Source: Massilia sp. H6 (GTDB lineage Bacteria > Pseudomonadota > Gammaproteobacteria > Burkholderiales > Burkholderiaceae_D). Taken from it: 64,000 bases of DNA. A model generated the notes under the pieces. The model was not told the DNA's origin. It saw only the letters and a program-made list of their open reading frames with translations, and searched no databases. Each line of letters begins with the position of its first letter. The first letter of the stretch is position 1. A program made the translations under genes and the position numbers. The stretch spans positions 3,596,001 to 3,660,000 of the forward strand of contig NZ_CP103371.1 in the NCBI RefSeq assembly GCF_024802625.1, written 5' to 3'. Positions 52,112-61,967 of this stretch are shown one piece after another.

Positions 52112-52939
52112 TCAGTCGCGGTAGTAACGGTACTCTTTGCGCTCGGTGCTGCTGCCACCGAGCAGCTTGGCCAGCAGGAAGCCGACACCGGCCGCGACCA
52201 GCAGGGCGGTGCCTGGATTGGTCTTGACGTATTCGGTGCTCTTTTCCGAATAGTTATGATAGGTCTCGCCCAGCTGGCCTTTGCGCTGGCCCAGGCTATC
52301 GCCTGCGCCGCTGAGCATGCCGCTGAGGCGATCGACGCCTGCATGCGCGCTGCCGACCAGGCGCTCGACCAGTGGCTGTGCAGCCTCGGCGGCCTTGTCG
52401 ATGGTCTGGTGCAGCTTCTCTGGCGACACCGATGCCGACACGCTGGCCATGGCGCCCTTGATGCCGCCAGTGCTTGCCTTATCTGTCGATTCGGACTGGA
52501 AGCTTGCGCCACCCATGCTGCTACCGGTGCTGCCGGTGCTGCTGCCGCTCGAACCGAGCGCGCTATTGGTGCTGTTGCTGCCGCTCAGGCTGCCGCTGCT
52601 GCCGGCTGCGCTCGACGGCGACGAACCGCTCTGCAGGCTGGAGCCGGTGCTCGATGGGCTCGACGGAGTCGATGCCGAGCCGCTCAGGCTGCCGCTACCC
52701 ATGTTGCCCGACGTGTGCGAGCCGCTTTGCTGGCTGCCTGGATTGCTGGTGCTGCTGGTGCTGCTGGTGGCAGGCTTGTTATTGCCGAGGCCGTTGCCCG
52801 ACGAGCTGCTCTGGCTGCTGCCCGATGCAATGCTGCTGCCCTGGCTCGAACCAGGCGTCTGATTCTTACCAATGCTCGCGCCTGCGTTATCGCGGCTTGC
52901 GTCGCTGCCTTTTCCCTCGGTAGATTTCTGATTATCCAT
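52112..52939 (-). CDS. DUF883 (ElaB/YqjD-like) protein with long serine-rich N terminus
   Basis: 275 residues. The C-terminal 110 residues form the DUF883 unit: a charged helix followed by a membrane segment (YVKTNPGTALLVAAGVGFLL, then AKLLGG), as in ElaB/YqjD, which bind ribosomes at the inner membrane in stationary phase. The N-terminal 165 residues are low complexity, mostly Ser, Gly, Asn and Thr, which I have not seen in normal DUF883 proteins (about 100 residues). The start follows GAGGGATAC. The upstream region has three GGTCTA elements that suggest stress control. Confidence 0.78.
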   Translation of the reverse strand: MDNQKSTEGKGSDASRDNAGASIGKNQTPGSSQGSSIASGSSQSSSSGNGLGNNKPATSSTSSTSNPGSQQSGSHTSGNMGSGSLSGSASTPSSPSSTGSSLQSGSSPSSAAGSSGSLSGSNSTNSALGSSGSSTGSTGSSMGGASFQSESTDKASTGGIKGAMASVSASVSPEKLHQTIDKAAEAAQPLVERLVGSAHAGVDRLSGMLSGAGDSLGQRKGQLGETYHNYSEKSTEYVKTNPGTALLVAAGVGFLLAKLLGGSSTERKEYRYYRD

Positions 52940-52959
52940 GATGTATCCCTCGTTAAAAT

Positions 52960-53089
52960 GTAGACCAACGCGAAGTAGACCGAAACTCGACTATCACCAC
53001 ATTCTTCCTTGATTCCGCCGAAAACAGAACGAAGGGACGAGACTGGCGTGCGCTGTATCAATCGGCACCTTGCTCTCACGCTATAGACC
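52960..53089 (-). promoter_or_regulatory. Three GGTCTA repeats upstream of the DUF883 gene
   Basis: Read on the minus strand, GGTCTA occurs at 53089-53084 (in TTGGTCTATAG), at 52981-52976 and at 52966-52961, the last two exactly 15 bp apart within GGTCTAC. They lie 22-150 bp before the start codon, a promoter or activator position. Regulator unknown. Confidence 0.35.
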
Positions 53090-53430
53090 AAGATCTAACA
53101 CAAGTGATCTGAAGCGAGCGCAAAAGTTCCAAGTCTAGCGCCGACAGCTTCGTCGTCGCTCGTGGGCGGTCGCTTGTGGCGGTCCGGAAATGCGCGCAGT
53201 ATTGCTGCGACACGATACAAAAAATACAATGGATCAGGTCCAGCGACCGTGCGGTAACGAACAGAGTCGGCCGATCGGCGTGGAAGAACCGAATCGCCTG
53301 TGGGCAGCGTCATCAGCTCAGCTGCGCCATTTCCATAGAAAAACGCCAGCTTCACCAGCCCTGCCAGCAGCACTGCACTCAGGGCATTTGTCTATATTGG
53401 AGGACGGCCGGCGCGGGGGCAGCACCAAGC
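53090..53430. other. Gene-free stretch between DUF883 and tRNA-Thr
   Basis: No convincing coding region. Open frames here lack ribosome-binding sites and recognisable domains, and no repeat or promoter stands out. Confidence 0.5.
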
Positions 53431-53466
53431 AAAAAAAGGGTTACATGCCGAAGCCTGCAACCCTTT
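53431..53466 (-). terminator. Intrinsic terminator of tRNA-Thr
   Basis: On the minus strand, AAAGGGTT pairs with AACCCTTT, with a TTCG tetraloop at the top of an extended stem, followed by seven T. It starts 19 bp after the tRNA 3' end. Confidence 0.8.
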
Positions 53467-53484
53467 GATCTTGCTACTTATTCT

Positions 53485-53560
53485 TGGTGCCGCTGACCGG
53501 AATCGAACTGGTGACCTTCGCATTACGAATGCGCTGCTCTACCGACTGAGCTACAGCGGC
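53485..53560 (-). tRNA. tRNA-Thr (anticodon CGT)
   Basis: 76 nt with encoded CCA. Acceptor arms GCCGCTG/CAGCGGC pair fully. The D arm contains AGTCGGTAGA, the T arm GTTCGATTC. The anticodon loop TTCGTAA has U33 and A37, with anticodon CGT reading ACG. The anticodon arm is the same as that of E. coli thrW. The gene stands alone with its own terminator. Confidence 0.97.
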
Positions 53561-53661
53561 TCTACGTGGGCGAACCCGACGAAGAGCCGTATTCTAGCAA
53601 ACAACCCCGCGAACGTGCTAGTCCGACTCGGCAATTCGCACCAGAATTGCCACAAAGTCAT

Positions 53662-54663
53662 TTAGTCGGCATGGTAGCGGGTGATCAGCTCGACTTCCGC
53701 CTTCGAGCCCAGGAACACCGGCACGCGCTGGTGCAGCTTGCTTGGCGGGATGTCCATGATGCGGGTGCGGCCATCGGTAGCGGCGCCGCCGGCCTGTTCG
53801 ACGATCATCGCCATCGGGTTGGCTTCGTACATCAGGCGCAGCTTGCCGGGCGAGGCCGGGTCGCGCAGGTCGGCCGGGTACATGAAGACGCCGCCGCGGC
53901 TGAGGATGCGGTGCACGTCGGCCACCATCGAGGCGATCCAGCGCATGTTGAAATCCTTGCCGCGCGGGCCGGTGCTGCCTGCCAGCATCTCGTCGACGTA
54001 GCGCTGCACCGGCGGGTGCCAGTGGCGCTTGTTGGACATGTTGATCGCGAACTCCTTTGTGGTTTCCGGGATCTGCATGTCGCTCTGGGTCAGCACCCAC
54101 GAACCCATCTCGCGGTCGAGCGTGAAGCAGTGCACGCCGTTGCCGGTGGTGAGCACCAGCATGGTCTGCGGGCCGTAGACGGCGTAGCCGGCCGCGACCT
54201 GCTCGGTGCCCGCCTGCAGGAAGTCCTGCTCGGTCGGTTCACGCATGCCTTCCGGCGCCTTGAGCACCGAGAAGATGGTGCCGATCGAGACATTGACGTC
54301 GATGTTGGACGAGCCGTCGAGCGGATCGAACAGCAGCAAAAACTCGCCCTTCGGATAGCGGCTCGGGATCTGGCGGATGGTTTCCATTTCTTCGGAAGCC
54401 ATGGCCGCCAGGTGACCGCCCCACTCGTTTGCCTCGAGCAGGATCTCGTTCGAGATCACGTCGAGCTTTTTCTGCACTTCGCCCTGGATATTCTCGGTGT
54501 CGGCGCTGCCCAGCACCTCGCCGAGTGCGCCCTTGCTGACCGAATAGCTGATGCGCTTGCAGGCGCGGGCCACGACCTCGATCAGCAGGCGCAGCTCGGC
54601 GTTGATGGTCTGGCGGTGGCGCTGTTCTTCGACCAGGTATTGGGTAAGACTGACGCGTTTCAT
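53662..54663 (-). CDS. fbp: Class 1 fructose-1,6-bisphosphatase
   Basis: 333 residues, normal length. The start at 54663 follows AAAGGAAGTCC. It carries [20 protein letters not shown] (magnesium and substrate site, about 113-132), [16 protein letters not shown] and [13 protein letters not shown]. It removes the 1-phosphate of fructose-1,6-bisphosphate in gluconeogenesis and is cytosolic and tetrameric. It lies 79 bp after pepN in the same direction and may share its transcript. Confidence 0.97.
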   Translation of the reverse strand: MKRVSLTQYLVEEQRHRQTINAELRLLIEVVARACKRISYSVSKGALGEVLGSADTENIQGEVQKKLDVISNEILLEANEWGGHLAAMASEEMETIRQIPSRYPKGEFLLLFDPLDGSSNIDVNVSIGTIFSVLKAPEGMREPTEQDFLQAGTEQVAAGYAVYGPQTMLVLTTGNGVHCFTLDREMGSWVLTQSDMQIPETTKEFAINMSNKRHWHPPVQRYVDEMLAGSTGPRGKDFNMRWIASMVADVHRILSRGGVFMYPADLRDPASPGKLRLMYEANPMAMIVEQAGGAATDGRTRIMDIPPSKLHQRVPVFLGSKAEVELITRYHAD

Positions 54664-54742
54664 GGACTTCCTTTGGTGTGGTGTTGAATCGGTTTTATGG
54701 CCTGCAGTGTTTGTCGGGCACCTGGCCGGTGTCGGGTCATCG

Positions 54743-57388
54743 TCAGTTGGCAAGCGCCTTGGTGACCACCTCGCGAACGTCGTTCGACAGGCGCTGTTGC
54801 CCTGCCACCTGCTGCAGCGCGGTCTTCATGTGCGCCTGCAGGCTCGGGGTGTACCGGCGCCAGCGGTCCAGCGCCCGGGCCAGGCGGGCGGCTACCTGCG
54901 GGTTCAGGCCGTCGAGCAGGATCACGTGCTCGACCCAGAACAGGTAGCCGCTGCCGTTCGGCGCGTGGAACTGCACCGCGTTGTTCATGCAGTAGTTGGC
55001 GACCAGGCTGCGGGCGCGGTTCGGGTTGCGCAGATTAAAGGCCGGATGGCGCATCAGTTCGCGCACCTTGGCAATGTCGGTGGTCGGGGCCGTGGCCTGC
55101 ATGGCGAACCATTTGTCCACCACCAGCGCCTCGTCCTGGAATTCGTCGTAGAAGCGCGCCAGCTCGCTGTCGGCTTGCGGCGCACGCGCATGGATCAAGG
55201 TGCCGAGCGCGGCGGCGCGGTCGGTCATGTTGTCGGCCTCACGGCACTGGCGCGCCGCCAGTGCGATGCTCTGCGCGTCGGGCGCGGCGTTCAGGTAGGA
55301 CAGGGCCAGGTTCTTGAGCGCGCGCTTGCCGCTCGAGGCAGCGTCCGGGCTGTATGGGCCCGGCGTCAGGTTGGCGTCGTACTGGGCCATCAGCTCGGTG
55401 CGCAGGGCGGCGCCGATCGTGGCGCGCATGAACTGGCGCGCCACATGCACGGACAGCGGATCGACTTCGGGCAGCTGTTCGGCAATCATGGTTTCCGATG
55501 GCAGCAGCAGCGCCTGTTCGCGAAACGCCGGGTCGAGCGACTCATCGACCAGCATCTTGCGCATCGCCTCGATGAAGGTGTCGTCGATGGCGAGCGTAGC
55601 GTCGGCCGCGGTGTCGCCGGTGAGCTTGAGCAGGCGGCCCATCGCCAGGCGCTGGCCGGCTTCCCAGCGGTTGACCGGGTCGCTGTCGTGCATGAACAGG
55701 TGCAGCAGGTCGGCATCAAGATAGCTGCCCTGCAGGATCACCGGCGCCGAGAAGTCGCGCAGCACCGACGGCACTGGTTGCTCGGACACGCCGCTGAAGA
55801 CGAAGGTGTGCTGCTCTTTGAGCAGCTCGAGTACGGCGGTGCTGCCCATGTCCTTGCCGTCGACGGTGAGCGGCATGTCGCGCCCTGCGCGGTCGAGCAG
55901 GCCGACCGCCACCGGAATGTGGAAGGGCAGCTTGTCTGGCTGGCCGGGCGTGGCCGGGCAGCTCTGGAACAGAGTTAATTCGTAGGTCTGCGCTGGCGCA
56001 TCGTAGCGTGCCTCGAAGCGTAACTGCGGGGTACCGGCCTGGCTGTACCAGCGCTCGAACTGGGTAAAGTCGCGCCCGCCGGCATCGGCCATCGCCTGGC
56101 GGAAGTCGTCGCAGGTGACGGCTTGCTCGTCGTGGCGTGCGAAATACAGGTCCATGCCTTTGCGAAAGCCTTCGCGACCAAGCAAGGTCTGGTACATGCG
56201 CACCACTTCGGCGCCTTTTTCGTAGACCGTAACGGTATAAAAGTTATTAATCTCGACAAATGAATCCGGACGTACCGGGTGCGCCATGGGCCCCGCGTCT
56301 TCTGGAAACTGGGCCTGGCGCAGCGTGCGCACATGGTCGATGCGGGTCACCGCGCGGCCGCTGTCGGTACCGATCATGTCGGCTGTAAATTCCTGGTCGC
56401 GAAACACCGTCAGGCCCTCTTTGAGCGAGAGCTGGAACCAGTCGCGGCAGGTCACGCGGTTGCCGGTCCAGTTATGGAAGTATTCATGCGCCACCACCGC
56501 CTCGATGCCCTGGAAATCGATGTCGGTCGCTACCCGCGGGTTGGCCAGCACGAACTTGGTATTGAAGATGTTCAGGCCCTTGTTTTCCATCGCGCCCATA
56601 TTGAAGTCGCTGGTGGCGACGATCATGAAGCGGTCCAGGTCGAGCTCCAGGCCATAACGCTCTTCGTCCCAGCGGATGCTGTGCTTGAGCGACTGCATGG
56701 CGTAATCGGTCTTGTCGAGGTTGCCATCTTCGACCCAGACCTGCAGCAGAGCATCGCGGCCATCGGCGAGTCGGAAGGTTTCTTCTTGGCATACCAACTG
56801 GGCGGCGACCAGGGCGAACAGGTAGGACGGTTTCTTGAACGGGTCTTGCCATTTGGCGTAGTGGCGGCCGTCGCCAAGCTCGCCCTCTTCCAGCAAGTTG
56901 CCGTTGGACAGCAGCACTGGATAACGTTCTTTGTCTGCACGCAACATCACCGTGTACGTTGCCATCACGTCCGGGCGATCTGGAAAATACGTGATGCGGC
57001 GAAAGCCCTCGGCCTCGCACTGGGTAAAGAAATTTCCGTTCGACGTGTACAGGCCGCTCAAGGTGGTGTTTTGCTCGGGCACGCACACGGTTTCGACTTC
57101 CAGCGTCACCCGTTCCGGGGTGTTCGGAATGGTGAGCAAGGTGCCGTTGATGGCGTAGTCGCCCTCGCCTAGCAACCGGCCGTTCAGGCGCAGCGCCACC
57201 AGTTCGATGTCTTCGCCGTAGAGCTCGATCTCGCGCTGGGCGCTGTCGGGATTGCGCCGCAGGCTCATTCGATTGGCGACGATGGTGCGCGCGGGATCGA
57301 GGTCGAAGCCGAGTTCCACGGTGTCCACCAGGTAGCTTGGCGGCGTGTAGTCACTCCGGTAAATCGTCTGGGGCGTATCGGTGCGCAT
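54743..57388 (-). CDS. pepN: Aminopeptidase N (M1, cytosolic)
   Basis: 881 residues, matching E. coli PepN. It has [15 protein letters not shown], zinc motif HEYFH (301-305) and Glu324 ([14 protein letters not shown]). No signal peptide, so it is the housekeeping cytosolic enzyme that removes N-terminal residues from peptides, unlike the two secreted M1 enzymes near 38-43 kb. The start at 57388 sits behind a weak AGGGTCC-type site. The C-terminal helical domain is complete. Confidence 0.97.
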   Translation of the reverse strand: MRTDTPQTIYRSDYTPPSYLVDTVELGFDLDPARTIVANRMSLRRNPDSAQREIELYGEDIELVALRLNGRLLGEGDYAINGTLLTIPNTPERVTLEVETVCVPEQNTTLSGLYTSNGNFFTQCEAEGFRRITYFPDRPDVMATYTVMLRADKERYPVLLSNGNLLEEGELGDGRHYAKWQDPFKKPSYLFALVAAQLVCQEETFRLADGRDALLQVWVEDGNLDKTDYAMQSLKHSIRWDEERYGLELDLDRFMIVATSDFNMGAMENKGLNIFNTKFVLANPRVATDIDFQGIEAVVAHEYFHNWTGNRVTCRDWFQLSLKEGLTVFRDQEFTADMIGTDSGRAVTRIDHVRTLRQAQFPEDAGPMAHPVRPDSFVEINNFYTVTVYEKGAEVVRMYQTLLGREGFRKGMDLYFARHDEQAVTCDDFRQAMADAGGRDFTQFERWYSQAGTPQLRFEARYDAPAQTYELTLFQSCPATPGQPDKLPFHIPVAVGLLDRAGRDMPLTVDGKDMGSTAVLELLKEQHTFVFSGVSEQPVPSVLRDFSAPVILQGSYLDADLLHLFMHDSDPVNRWEAGQRLAMGRLLKLTGDTAADATLAIDDTFIEAMRKMLVDESLDPAFREQALLLPSETMIAEQLPEVDPLSVHVARQFMRATIGAALRTELMAQYDANLTPGPYSPDAASSGKRALKNLALSYLNAAPDAQSIALAARQCREADNMTDRAAALGTLIHARAPQADSELARFYDEFQDEALVVDKWFAMQATAPTTDIAKVRELMRHPAFNLRNPNRARSLVANYCMNNAVQFHAPNGSGYLFWVEHVILLDGLNPQVAARLARALDRWRRYTPSLQAHMKTALQQVAGQQRLSNDVREVVTKALAN

Positions 57389-57525
57389 AGGGAGGGTCCG
57401 CTAAAAGGCAGGTTGAAATGCGTGGCTGAGGTGCTTATTTTACCAACAAGACTTTGCGGCGTTCGCACCGTTTTCCGGCCCGGGCCGCATGTATCGAAAT
57501 GTACGCGGGGTAACGGCTGGTAAAT

Positions 57526-57540
57526 TATTCTGCAAGAATA
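57526..57540. promoter_or_regulatory. Palindrome between pepN and the DUF4136 gene
   Basis: TATTCT-GCA-AGAATA, a perfect 15-bp inverted repeat 57 bp before the DUF4136 start and in the divergent promoter region. Confidence 0.4.
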
Positions 57541-57596
57541 TGGACGGCGTCCTAGGATAGACGCTCGCAAAAGTCCGTATTGACCAGGGAGACCCC

Positions 57597-58247
57597 ATGA
57601 AACGCCTGATGAGCGCCGCCGTGGCGGCCAGCGCGCTGCTGCTGACCGGCTGCGCCACCACGATCCGTAGCGATGTCACCACGTTCCACCAGTGGCCGGC
57701 GCAGATCGACGACAAGAGTTATGTATTCGAAGCGCCGAGCATGCACGACGATACGCTCGAATGGCGTGCCTACCAGGATCTGGTACGCGGCCAGCTGGCA
57801 CGCCTGGGTTTCCGCGACGCTGACCAGGGCCGGCCGGCGCTGACGGTGTCGATGCGGTTTTCCACGACCGAGGTCCCGGTGCGCGTGATCGAACCCCTGC
57901 TGTTGCCGCTGCATCAGCCCATGGTGCATCCGCTGCGCTATTCTTACCGCGGCCGCTACCGGGGCGTGCATCATCCCTACTGGGGCAGCTGGTACAGCCC
58001 CTTCAACGATCCGTTCTGGACTCCGGCCTATCAGGTCTCGATCGAGCACCAGTACCGCCGCGAGCTGCAGGTCGGGATCAAGTCCGCGCGCGACGGCAAG
58101 CGCCTGTTCGATGTCACCGTGCACAACATGAGCCGCCAGATGTCGACCCCGGCGCTGATGCCGGCGCTGGTGCAAAGCGCCTTTGCTGGCTTCCCGGGAC
58201 CGTCGGGGGTGGCAAGGCGGGTGGAACTCACGCAGCAGGACGGTTGA
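57597..58247 (+). CDS. DUF4136 lipoprotein
   Basis: 216 residues. Lipobox LLTGCA sets Cys19 as the acylated residue. The mature part starts TTIRSDVTTFHQWP, the DUF4136 opening (x.SDVT.FH). The middle is rich in Tyr, Arg and Pro (RGRYRGVHHPYWGSWY), consistent with other members. The start follows CAGGGAGACCCC. It is probably anchored to the outer membrane. Function is unknown. A weak hairpin at 58256-58271 follows. Confidence 0.85.
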   Translation: MKRLMSAAVAASALLLTGCATTIRSDVTTFHQWPAQIDDKSYVFEAPSMHDDTLEWRAYQDLVRGQLARLGFRDADQGRPALTVSMRFSTTEVPVRVIEPLLLPLHQPMVHPLRYSYRGRYRGVHHPYWGSWYSPFNDPFWTPAYQVSIEHQYRRELQVGIKSARDGKRLFDVTVHNMSRQMSTPALMPALVQSAFAGFPGPSGVARRVELTQQDG

Positions 58248-58317
58248 CCCGTAATGGGGCGGCAAGGCCCCTTTGCCTTGCGCGCGGCGCTGTACCCGTT
58301 AGCTATGGATGAGCATT

Positions 58318-58369
58318 GAACCGCTGAGCTGAACTGCTTAGCCGAACTGCTGAGCTGAACTGCTGAACT
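58318..58369. repeat. Four tandem copies of a 13-bp repeat
   Basis: Units GAACCGCTGAGCT, GAACTGCTTAGCC, GAACTGCTGAGCT and GAACTGCTGAACT run head to tail in the gap between converging genes, ending 9 bp from the oxidoreductase stop. No coding or regulatory role is seen. Confidence 0.9.
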
Positions 58370-58378
58370 ATTTCGCGG

Positions 58379-59386
58379 TCATGGCCGGGCGTTCGTGCCC
58401 GGCATCCCCCATGGCAGCAGCACCGACGAACCCGTAGTACGGCGCCCCTCCAGGGCGCGGTGCGCCTCGGCGGCATCGGACAGCGCAAAGCGCTGGTTGA
58501 TCTCGATCTTGACCTTGCCGCTCTCGACCATCCCGAACAGGTCGGCCGCCATCGCTTCGAGCTCGGCGCGCCCGGACGCATAGGCAAACAGGGTCGGGCG
58601 CGTGATGTACAGCGAACCGCGCGTGGCCAGTTCGCTCAGCGCGAATGGCGGCACCGCGCCAGAAGCATTGCCAAAGCTGACCATCAGCCCGCGCGGCTGC
58701 AGGCAGTCGAGCGAACGGGTGAAGGTGTCGTTGCCCACCGAGTCGTACACCACCGGCAGCCTGGCGCCCTGGGTAATTTCCAGCACGCGCTGCACCACGT
58801 CTTGCGTGTTGTAGTTGATGACGTGGGCGGCGCCATGCGCCTTTGCCAGCGCCGCCTTGTCGTCCGAGCCGACGGTGCCGATCAGCTCGACGCCGAGCGC
58901 GCGCGCCCACTGGCAGGCAATCAGTCCGACGCCGCCGGCCGCTGCATGGAACAAGATGGTCTGGCCCGGCTGCACCTTGTACGTGCTGTTAAACAGATAC
59001 TGGACCGTGAGCCCCTGCAGCATCATGGCGGCGCCCGACTCGAACGAGATCGTGTCGGGCAGGCGCACCAGCACCTGCGCCGGCATCACGCGCGCCTGGC
59101 TGTAGGCGCCGAGCGGGCCGCCCGCGTACACCACGCGGTCGCCCGGCGACACATGAAGCACGCCCTCGCCCACCGCCTCGACCACGCCCGCGGCCTCTTG
59201 GCCCAAGCCGTTGGGCAGGGCCAGCGGATACAGCCCACTGCGGTGATAGGTGTCGATGTAATTCAGGCCGATCGCATGATGGCGCACGCGTGCCTCGCCC
59301 GGACCCGGCTCGCCGGCCTCGACGTCGACATACTCCAGCACCTCGGGCCCGCCGGTGGCGGCGAAGCGGATCGCTTTGACCATCAT
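58379..59386 (-). CDS. Zinc-independent quinone oxidoreductase (MDR family, Qor-like)
   Basis: 335 residues. It has [20 protein letters not shown] at the N terminus, [28 protein letters not shown] and the NADPH loop [18 protein letters not shown] (about 150-167). Structural zinc cysteines are absent, as in Qor. The start at 59386 overlaps the mgsA stop (ATGA). The likely reaction is NADPH-dependent reduction of quinones or reactive carbonyls, which would fit with the methylglyoxal synthase upstream. Confidence 0.9.
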   Translation of the reverse strand: MMVKAIRFAATGGPEVLEYVDVEAGEPGPGEARVRHHAIGLNYIDTYHRSGLYPLALPNGLGQEAAGVVEAVGEGVLHVSPGDRVVYAGGPLGAYSQARVMPAQVLVRLPDTISFESGAAMMLQGLTVQYLFNSTYKVQPGQTILFHAAAGGVGLIACQWARALGVELIGTVGSDDKAALAKAHGAAHVINYNTQDVVQRVLEITQGARLPVVYDSVGNDTFTRSLDCLQPRGLMVSFGNASGAVPPFALSELATRGSLYITRPTLFAYASGRAELEAMAADLFGMVESGKVKIEINQRFALSDAAEAHRALEGRRTTGSSVLLPWGMPGTNARP

Positions 59387-59784
59387 GGCGTCCTGCCTTG
59401 GGTGCGCGCCGTGGCGGCCATCAGCTGCGACAGCACCAGGCGCGCGGTCGAGACGTTGGTCGCGCACGGAATATTGTGCACGTCGCAGGCGCGCACCAGC
59501 GCGTTGATGTCGGGCTCGTGCGGCTGCGGCGTCATGGGGTCGCGCAAAAAAATCACGCAGTCGATGTCGCCCTCGACCAGCATGGCGCCGATCTGCAGGT
59601 CGCCGCCGACCGGCCCCGAATGCTTGCGCTCGACCGCCAGTCCCAGTTCGTTGATCAGGCGCCCGCCGGTGGTGCCGGTGGCCGCCAGCGTGCAGTCCTT
59701 GAGAAAGTCAAGGTAGTCGGCAGCGAGCGTGATCATGTCGTCCTTCTTCTTGTCGTGCGCGATGAGCGCAAGGCGTGGCTTCAC
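59383..59784 (-). CDS. mgsA: Methylglyoxal synthase
   Basis: 133 residues from a GTG at 59784; TTG at 59787 is an alternative, at the best distance from CTGGAG. No ATG is in the right place, and the long upstream extension is not like the family. It carries [27 protein letters not shown], the catalytic Asp in [13 protein letters not shown], and [19 protein letters not shown] with the conserved His. The enzyme turns dihydroxyacetone phosphate into methylglyoxal plus phosphate, a glycolytic bypass. Phosphate-binding residues are intact. Its operon partner Qor may help dispose of the product. Confidence 0.93.
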   Translation of the reverse strand: MKPRLALIAHDKKKDDMITLAADYLDFLKDCTLAATGTTGGRLINELGLAVERKHSGPVGGDLQIGAMLVEGDIDCVIFLRDPMTPQPHEPDINALVRACDVHNIPCATNVSTARLVLSQLMAATARTQGRTP

Positions 59785-59787
59785 CAA

Positions 59788-60182
59788 TGGTTTCTCCAGG
59801 AGTAGGTTGCAGAAGTTAATTATCGTCCGAACGGGCGCACGAACACGGCAAGTTCGCACAGAATACTCCATCGGCCGGCGACCACCAGCATCTTCGACAG
59901 CGCCACGGCGGCGCACGCTTCATTCGAGAACAGCACCCTGCATGCGATCAAAGTAACGGTATCGATGAGACAAGGCCAACGGGGTTCAGCGTCTCCTGCC
60001 TCTCCCACCGGCCTGGCCACTTGTGGTGCAGAAGCAGCAGCTTGGGCAGCGCAGCTTTGCCCGGCCCGACATTACACCCGCGATCTGCCTGCGTTGCTCG
60101 AAGCGGGCTGGTGTTGATGCGAGAACGGCCGCGGCGGCGTGCGGTCGAACACGACACGTCAACCACAACGGGGAGATATCGC
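59788..60182. other. Gene-free divergent gap between mgsA and the DUF2182 operon
   Basis: No convincing gene. I looked for a DUF1326 gene, the usual DUF2182 partner, and found none. A GATAAT near 59820 on the minus strand may be the mgsA -10 box. Confidence 0.5.
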
Positions 60183-60320
60183 ATGACAACCTGGACCGCG
60201 CACCAACGAGCAATCCGGCCGCTTGCACCCACCAGGGCCCCGGACAACCAGGCACAGCGCACCAGCCGGGGCGCCACGCGGGCAGCGCGCCGCCCCAGGC
60301 CCGGTGGAGGGGCGCGATGA
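60183..60320 (+). CDS. Possible 45-residue leader ORF before DUF2182
   Basis: An ATG at 60183 follows a strong GGGGAGATATCGC and the frame ends with TGA at 60318-60320, overlapping the DUF2182 ATG (ATGA). The peptide is Arg-, Ala- and Pro-rich (MTTWTAHQRAIRP, ending RPRPGGGAR), with no known domain. It may be a leader that couples translation of DUF2182, or the remnant of a lost gene. Ribosome-binding site and overlap are the only support. Confidence 0.45.
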   Translation: MTTWTAHQRAIRPLAPTRAPDNQAQRTSRGATRAARRPRPGGGAR

Positions 60321-61093
60321 GCCTGTTCGTTGTCGACGCGCACCCTGGTGCGCGCACCGCGCTGATGCTTGCATGGCTGGCGCTGCTGGCCGGCGCCTGC
60401 TGGGCATGGTTCGCGTTCCAGGGCATGCATCCGCCCCTGGGCGGCGCCCTGCGCGATTTCGCCGGACCGGCACCGGCGCCGCTGCATGCCGGCCAGCTGG
60501 TGCTGGTCTTCGTCATCTGGACCGGCCTGAGCGTCGGGCTCATGTTGCCGGCCGCCGCCGGCGCCGTGTTCGTGTATGCCCGCATCGCCAGGGACTGCGA
60601 GGCAACCCGCTGGCCGCGCCTTGCCACTGCCCAGTATGTGCTCGGCTGCCTGCTGGCCTGGTGCGGCTACGCCGCCTTGGTCACGCTCATCCACTGGACC
60701 TTGCACGATGCCGGCATGCTCGACGCTACCCTGGGGCTGCGCCATCCGGCCTTGGCCGGGCTGGCCATGGTCGCCGCCGGTCTCTACCAGTGGACGCCGG
60801 CCAAGCACGACTGCCTGGAAGCCTGCCGCGCGCCGCCCCCGGATGTGGTCGCGCAACAGCGTACCGGCAGGCTGGGGCCGCTGTGGCAGGGCGCGGAGCA
60901 CGGACGCATCTGCCTGGGCTGCTGCTGGCTGTTGCTGCTGCTGCCGCTCGCAGACGGTCCGGGCGACCCGGGCGTGGTCGCTGCGGTGGGCCTGCTGCTG
61001 CTGTTCGAGTTGCGCCTGCGCGCAGGCACGCTGGCCGGCTGGCTGGCCGGACTGGTGCTGGTGGCCTGGGGCACCTGGCGCATGTTCCCTTGA
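60317..61093 (+). CDS. DUF2182 integral membrane protein (putative metal-binding)
   Basis: 258 residues, with about six membrane helices. The hallmark GLYQWTPAKHDCLEACRAP (about 155-173) has a Lys-His-x-Cys-x3-Cys group, and there are further His and Cys residues in ICLGCCW. DUF2182 proteins are described as predicted metal-binding membrane proteins and usually sit beside DUF1326, which is missing here. The start follows GGTGGAGGGGCGCG. Function unproven. Confidence 0.82.
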   Translation: MSLFVVDAHPGARTALMLAWLALLAGACWAWFAFQGMHPPLGGALRDFAGPAPAPLHAGQLVLVFVIWTGLSVGLMLPAAAGAVFVYARIARDCEATRWPRLATAQYVLGCLLAWCGYAALVTLIHWTLHDAGMLDATLGLRHPALAGLAMVAAGLYQWTPAKHDCLEACRAPPPDVVAQQRTGRLGPLWQGAEHGRICLGCCWLLLLLPLADGPGDPGVVAAVGLLLLFELRLRAGTLAGWLAGLVLVAWGTWRMFP

Positions 61094-61211
61094 TTAGCTC
61101 ATGTTTCGCTGGTATTTCCCGGGTGTTGTAAGCCGTCCCACCGGCGGTTTTGCACGAGGCGCCATGCTAGAATGTCGGCCACTCTCGCACACCATCTGGG
61201 GAATTCTCGAC

Positions 61212-61937
61212 ATGGCTGGACACAGCAAATGGGCCAACATCAAGCACAAGAAGGCCGCCACCGACGCCAAGCGCGGCAAGATCTGGACGCGCCTGATCAA
61301 AGAGATCACCGTGGCCGCACGCATGGGCGGCAGCGATATCGCGGCCAATCCGCGCCTGCGCCTGGCGGTCGAGAAGGCCGCCGACGCGAACATGCCGAAA
61401 GATAACGTCAGCCGCGCGATCCAGCGCGGCTCGGGCGAACTCGACGGCGTGAACTACGAAGAAGTCCGCTACGAAGGCTATGGCATCGGCGGCGCGGCGA
61501 TCATCGTCGACTGCATGACCGACAACCGCGTGCGCACCGTGGCCGAAGTCCGCCATGCCTTCAGCAAATTTGGCGGCAACATGGGCACCGAAGGCTCGGT
61601 GGCCTTCATGTTCCAGCACACCGGACAGTTCCTGTTCGCGCCGGGCGTGGACGAAGACAAACTGATGGAGTCCGCTCTCGAAGCCGGCGCCGACGACGTA
61701 CTGCAAGACGACGAAGGCGGCTTCGAAGTGCTGTGCGATCCGTTCGCGTTCTCCGGCGTGAAGCAGGCGCTGGAAGCGGCCGGATTCAAGGCCGAAGTAG
61801 CGGAAGTCATCATGAAGCCGGCGACCGAGACCGTCTTTACCGGCGACGACGCCCTCAAGATGCAAAAACTCCTCGACGCGCTGGAGAACCTGGACGACGT
61901 CCAGGAAGTCTTCACCAATGCCGTCATTGAAGAATAA
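61212..61937 (+). CDS. YebC/PmpR-family regulator/translation factor
   Basis: 241 residues, complete. It starts [22 protein letters not shown], the classic YebC opening, and contains [17 protein letters not shown] and VEIRYEGYG-like [13 protein letters not shown]. Members act as transcriptional regulators or, in recent work, help ribosomes through proline stretches. A TAGAAT hexamer at 61168-61173 may be its -10 box. It lies 30 bp upstream of purD, possibly as one operon. Confidence 0.95.
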   Translation: MAGHSKWANIKHKKAATDAKRGKIWTRLIKEITVAARMGGSDIAANPRLRLAVEKAADANMPKDNVSRAIQRGSGELDGVNYEEVRYEGYGIGGAAIIVDCMTDNRVRTVAEVRHAFSKFGGNMGTEGSVAFMFQHTGQFLFAPGVDEDKLMESALEAGADDVLQDDEGGFEVLCDPFAFSGVKQALEAAGFKAEVAEVIMKPATETVFTGDDALKMQKLLDALENLDDVQEVFTNAVIEE

Positions 61938-61967
61938 GCAGCACTCTACGTTAGAAGAATCGCTCGT

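Noticed and set aside
53095..53373. Minus-strand ORF of 92 residues before the tRNA
   Set aside because: It has no ribosome-binding site, no recognisable domain and unusual composition. Not supported as a gene.
53465..53665. Plus-strand ORF of 66 residues containing RNRTGDLRITNALLYRLSYSG
   Set aside because: It is the antisense of tRNA-Thr. This sequence is a well-known false protein in many genomes.
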